The translations under genes were made by a program, and so were the position numbers. Shown here one piece after another: positions 59,736-64,000 of a DNA stretch of 64,000 nucleotides. Source of the DNA: Scolanthus callimorphus (lineage: Eukaryota; Cnidaria; Anthozoa; Actiniaria; Edwardsiidae); NCBI GenBank assembly GCA_033964015.1, contig JAWWUD010000110.1, positions 367,403 to 431,402 of the forward strand, read 5' to 3'. Every line of letters begins with the position of its first letter. Position 1 is the stretch's first letter. The notes below the pieces were generated by a model. That model saw nothing but the letters and a program-made list of their open reading frames with translations. It did not search any database and was not told the origin of the DNA.

Positions 59736-59945
59736 ATGGAATCGGAAGAAACCCCGTATTTCACTCTCAGCATAGCCAAAACTCAGACTTGAACGTTGAT
59801 CAGTTAACTAAAAGCACAAGCAAAAAACACAAAGAATGCGACCGAGTGGGGAATAAGGAAGTTTGAGAAATGGTGCCACAAGCGAAGCGTTGTTGTCGAT
59901 TTTACCATCGTACAACCAGACAAGTCATAAGTGAAATTCTACGGA
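59736..59945 (+). pseudogene. Crypton-type recombinase N-terminal remnant
   Basis: An ATG at 59736 (MESEETPYFTLS) and, after two frame changes, LNVDQLTKSTSKKH and TEWGIRKFEKWCHKR resemble the N-terminal helical domain of KIAA1958-like/Crypton genes. A stop at about 59938 ends it. No catalytic domain is nearby. Call based on recalled motif shape. Confidence 0.4.
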
Positions 59946-60949
59946 AATTCTACGCCTTACTTTAAACAGTGAAAGGGAAGCCTTGACGCAGAGTACTCTG
60001 ACAGGAATTAGAGCAGCGATTCATCGCCAAATCACATCTGCACCGGTCAGCCGAAATTTCAACATATCCTTCCAGATAGCGAGTTAATTACAGAAGCGAA
60101 GCGAAGGCGAACTTGTTTACAAAAAAAAATAATGTGTACTAACCGAAACATAAACTTGCATTTAGTCTGGGGAATCAGTACTTTTAAAATTCGACAGCCA
60201 CGGACAGAACACCGACGGAAAATGGAGGGATCCAGAGATTTATCTGGTTTTTGTTGTGCTTTCATTTCGCGGGTCGAGGACGGGAGGGCTGGCGAGAGCT
60301 GACTAGAAGTAAGCCCACAAAAAACTGTAGTTAAAATACTTGGTATAAATAGCTCGGTCAGCCCTGGCAGCATCAGTCCTCGTGCAGAACTTTCAAGATT
60401 CATCAAATTTCCCACCTCCTCCCCACCAGCCTGCCCTGCTTTTTAGGTCACTCGTACAAGAGTTTATTGTGAAAAGTGTGGCGGTTTATCTCCCCCACCT
60501 TTGCTGAAGTTACTCGTGTAATCTGATTATCGATACTTGTTGCAATCCTTTTGTTAAATAAATGTCACTCTACGTGGCCAAAAACTCCAATATGGGTGTG
60601 TTGTTCCACTCTCTTCAGCAAACAGAGCTGGCGCGCATAGAACCCGTCCTAGCCAGATCATATTAATTCTCTTTGAATTCGCTCGGGATAAAAACACATT
60701 TGCCATGTTTTTCATTTGTATTGTTGCCTTTTTGGGATTTTTTTGCGTTGATTAGCAGGTAGATTTTTATGTGTTTTTAAAAGGTGTGAAGATTTGTTTT
60801 ATGTATTAACCTAAGTTTGTAATCTCAACGGGTGAAATAAATTGTGACCGATACGATTTTTTGGCCTTTCATCTACAGTATTCAATTCGGTTGGACGGAA
60901 ACTATCATACTTTTATTATTTGGCATTAGGTAGTGATAATAATGATAAT

Positions 60950-61010
60950 AACATGACTTTTGGAGGGCATATAGTTTATTTGTGCCCTCAAAAAGTCATG
61001 TTATTGTCCT
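60950..61010. repeat. Small inverted repeat
   Basis: AATAACATGACTTTTGGAGGGC and GCCCTCAAAAAGTCATGTTATT are mirror arms around a short loop. Low-complexity TAATAATGATAAT precedes it. Confidence 0.8.
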
Positions 61011-61890
61011 ATTTTCCCAGTCTAAAGCATCTGCAGAGTTAACAAGATCGTTAATAGTGTAGTATTTACTGTCTAATTATATGGATGCAAAAATTTCTTG
61101 ATTCTGATTGGTCGAGAGCAGTGCAATTACAAAAGTAATTTGCACTGCAAAAAGTAATATGCACTCAAATGAGTGCAAGTATTTCAAGGAGCTGATTAGC
61201 TAATAAACAATGGATTTTGCGTACGGGCCAATCAAATGCGCGCTAGCTGTCTCACGCAACCCCCCCCCCCCCCCCCCCTTCGTTGACTGTGAATCTAGCG
61301 GGAAAAGCCAGCGATGAATGGGGGAACTAAGTCTGCACGAACGCATGAGATAAGGACAGTTTCCTGGGTCAAACTCCTGTAAATCTTGGTTGTTTAGTTA
61401 CAAGAAAGTTTACACACAAGAGAAGACTTCAGGTATGTCTTCTGTGGAGCTTATCTGCTATGTATACCTTTCTGGACAATATTTTGCCTTGACCGAAAAT
61501 GCACAAACAACTATTTTTGATTCAAAAGGCAAAGCAATTCAAACTGTCTAAAAACGAAACCAACCAGGCTCTCCTATGTTATTTTACCTACCTTGGAATC
61601 TGAAATAAAGTTGATGGTTGACAAAACAGAATTCCACCTCCTTGTATAAAATGATTTTGTTGTGTCTAAAGTTTATTTAAGTTTATTTAGGTTTTGTACT
61701 TTGGTCGTTTGTTTTGGCACGCGTTCGGTGCATTTGTGATCGCTGCAAACCTGCTGTCTTTCTCTGAATTTTTTTCCATCTATATTATTAATAGCGGAGC
61801 TCCGAAGGCCCGCGCAAGCGGAGCACCATACCTAAGGGAAAACGTATAGTATACTATCGAGTTGATTTTTGAACGTCACGGGCATTATGG
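61011..61890. other. Non-coding stretch with poly-C run
   Basis: A C run at 61260-61279 and inverted GTGCAAATTAC-type words near 61120-61170. No gene recognised. Confidence 0.45.
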
Positions 61891-61899
61891 ATCATTTTG

Positions 61900-62740
61900 A
61901 TGACGTCATTGATGACGTAAGGGCACGTGACTTTGGTGTAGAGTTCCTCTTATGGTCTTTGAGACGTTGTCCAAGTTTGGCTTCTATAGAAGCTACCCTT
62001 CGGGAGATATGATTTTTTCTTTCTTTTTCTGGTATTAAACCTATAGCGTACGCCGTTCGTCCGTCCGTCGTCCGTCCGTCCGTCCGTGCAAAGAAAAAAT
62101 TATATCTCCTCAAGGGAACATGCTAAGACAACCATATTTGGGATATTTTGTCTATGCCACAAGGGGGGTGCTGTAACACGGACACGTGATGTGACGTCAT
62201 CGATGACGTCATCTATGCTTGAAAAATCAATATCTCGTGAAGGGAAGACTCTAAAACAACCAAACTTGGGTAGTGTAGTCTAGGCCACCAGATGAGCGAA
62301 ATGAGGTGGTCACGTGATATGACGCCATCGATGACGTCATCTATGCTTGAAAAATCAATATCTCGTGAAGGGAAGACTCTAAGACAACAAACTTGGGTAG
62401 TGTAGTCTAGGCCACCAGATGAGCAAAATGAGGTGGTCACGTGATATGACGTCATCGATGACGTCATCTATGCTAGAAAAATCAATATCTCGTGAAGGGA
62501 AGACTCTAAGACAACAAAACTTGGGTAGTGTAGTCTAGGCCACCAGATGAGCGAAATGAGTGGTCACGTGATATGACGTCATCGATGACGTTCATCTACG
62601 CTTGAAAAATGAATATCTCATGAAAGGAACACTCTAAAAACCAACAAATGGGTAATGTAATCCAGGTCACCAGATGAGCGAAATTAAGTGGTCACGTGGT
62701 GTGACGTCATCGATGACGTCATCTATGCTTGAAAAATTTT
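61900..62740 (+). repeat. 127-bp CRE/E-box satellite, five close copies
   Basis: TGACGTCATCGATGACGTCA (or one-base variants) begins at about 62192, 62320, 62447, 62574 and 62702, a 127-128-bp period. Each is preceded by CACGTG and followed by AAAAATCAATATCTCGTGAA. A diverged copy is near 61905. (CCGT)n lies at about 62050-62085. Confidence 0.9.
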
Positions 62741-62938
62741 ATAACCAAAGGGGTGCTAGTGTACTAGTCTATAGCCAAAGGGGTGTGAGGTGATAAATTC
62801 ATTCAAAAAGCGGGGGTATGCATCAGTAAATTATTCACACTAACTACTATAAGTTTCCCGGAATTTTCAATTCGTTATTCATCTTTCTCTTAAACAAACT
62901 CAACGCAGACACAAAGAAGCAATCTGAAGCTTTACGCC

Positions 62939-63462
62939 ATGAAAAAAATTACGAGAGATAACGGTGAAGAAATCAACCGCCTAGGAGACAGAAACTTGTA
63001 TGCATCGGTCTGCCTTTTTGAAGGTCAGGTGAAGTTTCACCTTCGAACATTCCTGATGTTCAACGGAAAGTACAAGCCAATGCCTAGTGGAATGTGTCTT
63101 AATACGAGAGAGCTCAGCGATTTAAAAAAAGAACATCCAAGAACTATGGGAAGTGGCCACAGCACTTGAAAGTTTCGTAGGCGAAGAAAATCAGAGCTCT
63201 CCTCCTAAAGTGATAGCAACGAAGAAGAAGCTCCCGAGATCCTGCCGGCCTTCAAAGAAATAAAGGGATTTCTGACAGCCTCCGAGAGCGAGAAGTAGGA
63301 CCTCCAGTGCCACCTGGAGCCCCAGGGCCGCTGAGGCCTAGTTTGAAAATACTCGAGAAAGAAGAACAACCCCCCACTAAGAAAGTTAGGCGCAGACTGA
63401 AATTCACTGACACGCAAGCCGATGCAGTCTTCTGCAAGTGGGATGATGACTTGGACGATTAA
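62939..63462 (+). pseudogene. PC4-like single-strand DNA-binding coactivator domain, frameshifted
   Basis: The ATG at 62939 starts GDRNLYASVCLFEGQVKFHL, then RTFLMFNGKYKPMPSGMCLN and TRELSDLKK. This order (R-Y-V-T-V-like strand, hIR-x-F, GK-x-x-P-x-x-x-GicL, then a helix) is that of the PC4/SUB1 fold known to bind single-stranded DNA. After SDLKK the frame shifts, probably at the A7 run 63124-63130, into ELWEVATALESFVGEENQSS. It shifts again near 63255 into a proline-rich stretch and an acidic end, KWDDDLDD, with stop at 63460-63462. AATAAA follows at about 63552. It is either a dead copy or a gene with sequencing indels; two indels make decay more likely. Confidence 0.5.
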
Positions 63463-64000
63463 AAAAAGAACTTTCTTTCGAGATTAATTTTTGTAAATAT
63501 TGTTCTCACACCAACGGGTGGTCTATGCATGCATTGATAGAAGGATTAGGAAATAAAGGCATGTGTTTGTACTGAATTCAGTTTTTCGAGAGAAAAGAAA
63601 TACGCTACTAGAACAGCGTATCCGAAATAGGATTAGGTACATATTAGTAAACTGGGCAAAAACAACGGCTAAGCGTTTGTTTCTTGTCTTGCGCGATAAT
63701 TTATTAAATCAAAAAGGGGTGGGAGGTGAAAGGAAATCTATTTTCTTTGCCCTGCGTTTCTGGTCTTTTCTGATTGGCTAATTATGCTTTGCCCAGACTC
63801 GCCCACTAGGGCTCATTACCACGAAATGGCTTCCGTCTGGCGCTAACCTCGTAAAAAGAGACAAGGGATGAACAAACACCGCTCGATTTTCGTCTCGAAA
63901 ACCGTACGCGGGGAGGACGGAAGTAGATGTTAAGTCGGTGAAAATGGCTTGTCGAAGTTCAACGTAAAAACACCGAAATTCACCGTGTTCAGATGTTTTA
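63463..64000. other. Window end, no gene recognised
   Basis: Short frames only; nothing with a recognisable domain. Confidence 0.4.

Noticed and set aside
62213..62467. Minus-strand frame MTSSMTSYHV
   Set aside because: Translation of the CRE satellite, repeated with the period.

Overview
This is eukaryotic DNA, most likely from an anthozoan cnidarian and probably a stony coral. The signs are introns with GT..AG borders, a low density of host coding sequence, PAT/DIRS, BEL/Pao and CR1/L2-like retroelements, Crypton-type tyrosine recombinase genes, and many foldback and terminal-inverted-repeat (TIR) elements. The species assignment is inference. Almost everything in the window is repeat or mobile DNA. 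Layout: 0-2 kb holds a decayed Crypton-type recombinase locus (N- and C-terminal pieces only), then three hairpins and a ~133-bp tandem repeat. From 2.6 to 18.1 kb lies a large 48-bp satellite with several insertions: a 6.4-kb TIR element with a TA target duplication carrying a two-exon gene of about 1,250 codons (4611-8591), a CR1/L2-like LINE tail, two G-rich TIR elements with 8-bp target duplications, a 159-bp TA-flanked MITE, and a 0.68-kb element whose ends resemble those of the 6.4-kb element. A 95-bp satellite follows at 18.2-19.2 kb. From 20.7 to 25.8 kb there is a 5.1-kb TIR element with mirrored subterminal repeat arrays. From 26 to 34 kb come more foldback and TIR elements, including one built of cAMP-response-element (CRE) palindrome modules. 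At 37.4-38.0 kb is a second LINE RT tail, and at 38.4-39.6 kb (minus) a spliced Crypton-type tyrosine recombinase with all catalytic residues. At 42.5-46.6 kb (minus) lies a broken BEL/Pao element flanked by DNA crowded with GGAAC/GTTCC words. At 47.4-48.3 kb (minus) are two exons that look like a host ependymin-related gene. From 49.3 to 54.6 kb a large foldback element has a PAT/DIRS retrotransposon inserted in its left arm. The DIRS copy has split direct repeats whose internal junction lies inside gag. From 55 to 60 kb there are pieces of a LINE endonuclease, a TIR palindrome and a third Crypton-type remnant. At 61.9-62.7 kb is a CRE-palindrome satellite, and at 62.9-63.5 kb a frameshifted PC4-like coding sequence. 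No rRNA, tRNA or CRISPR array was recognised. The genes do not form a pathway; they are mostly independent mobile elements nested in one another and in satellites. The strongest candidates for something new are the 6.4-kb TIR element with its SAP-motif gene, the DIRS element with its repeat junction inside gag, and the 5.1-kb element with mirrored subterminal minisatellites.
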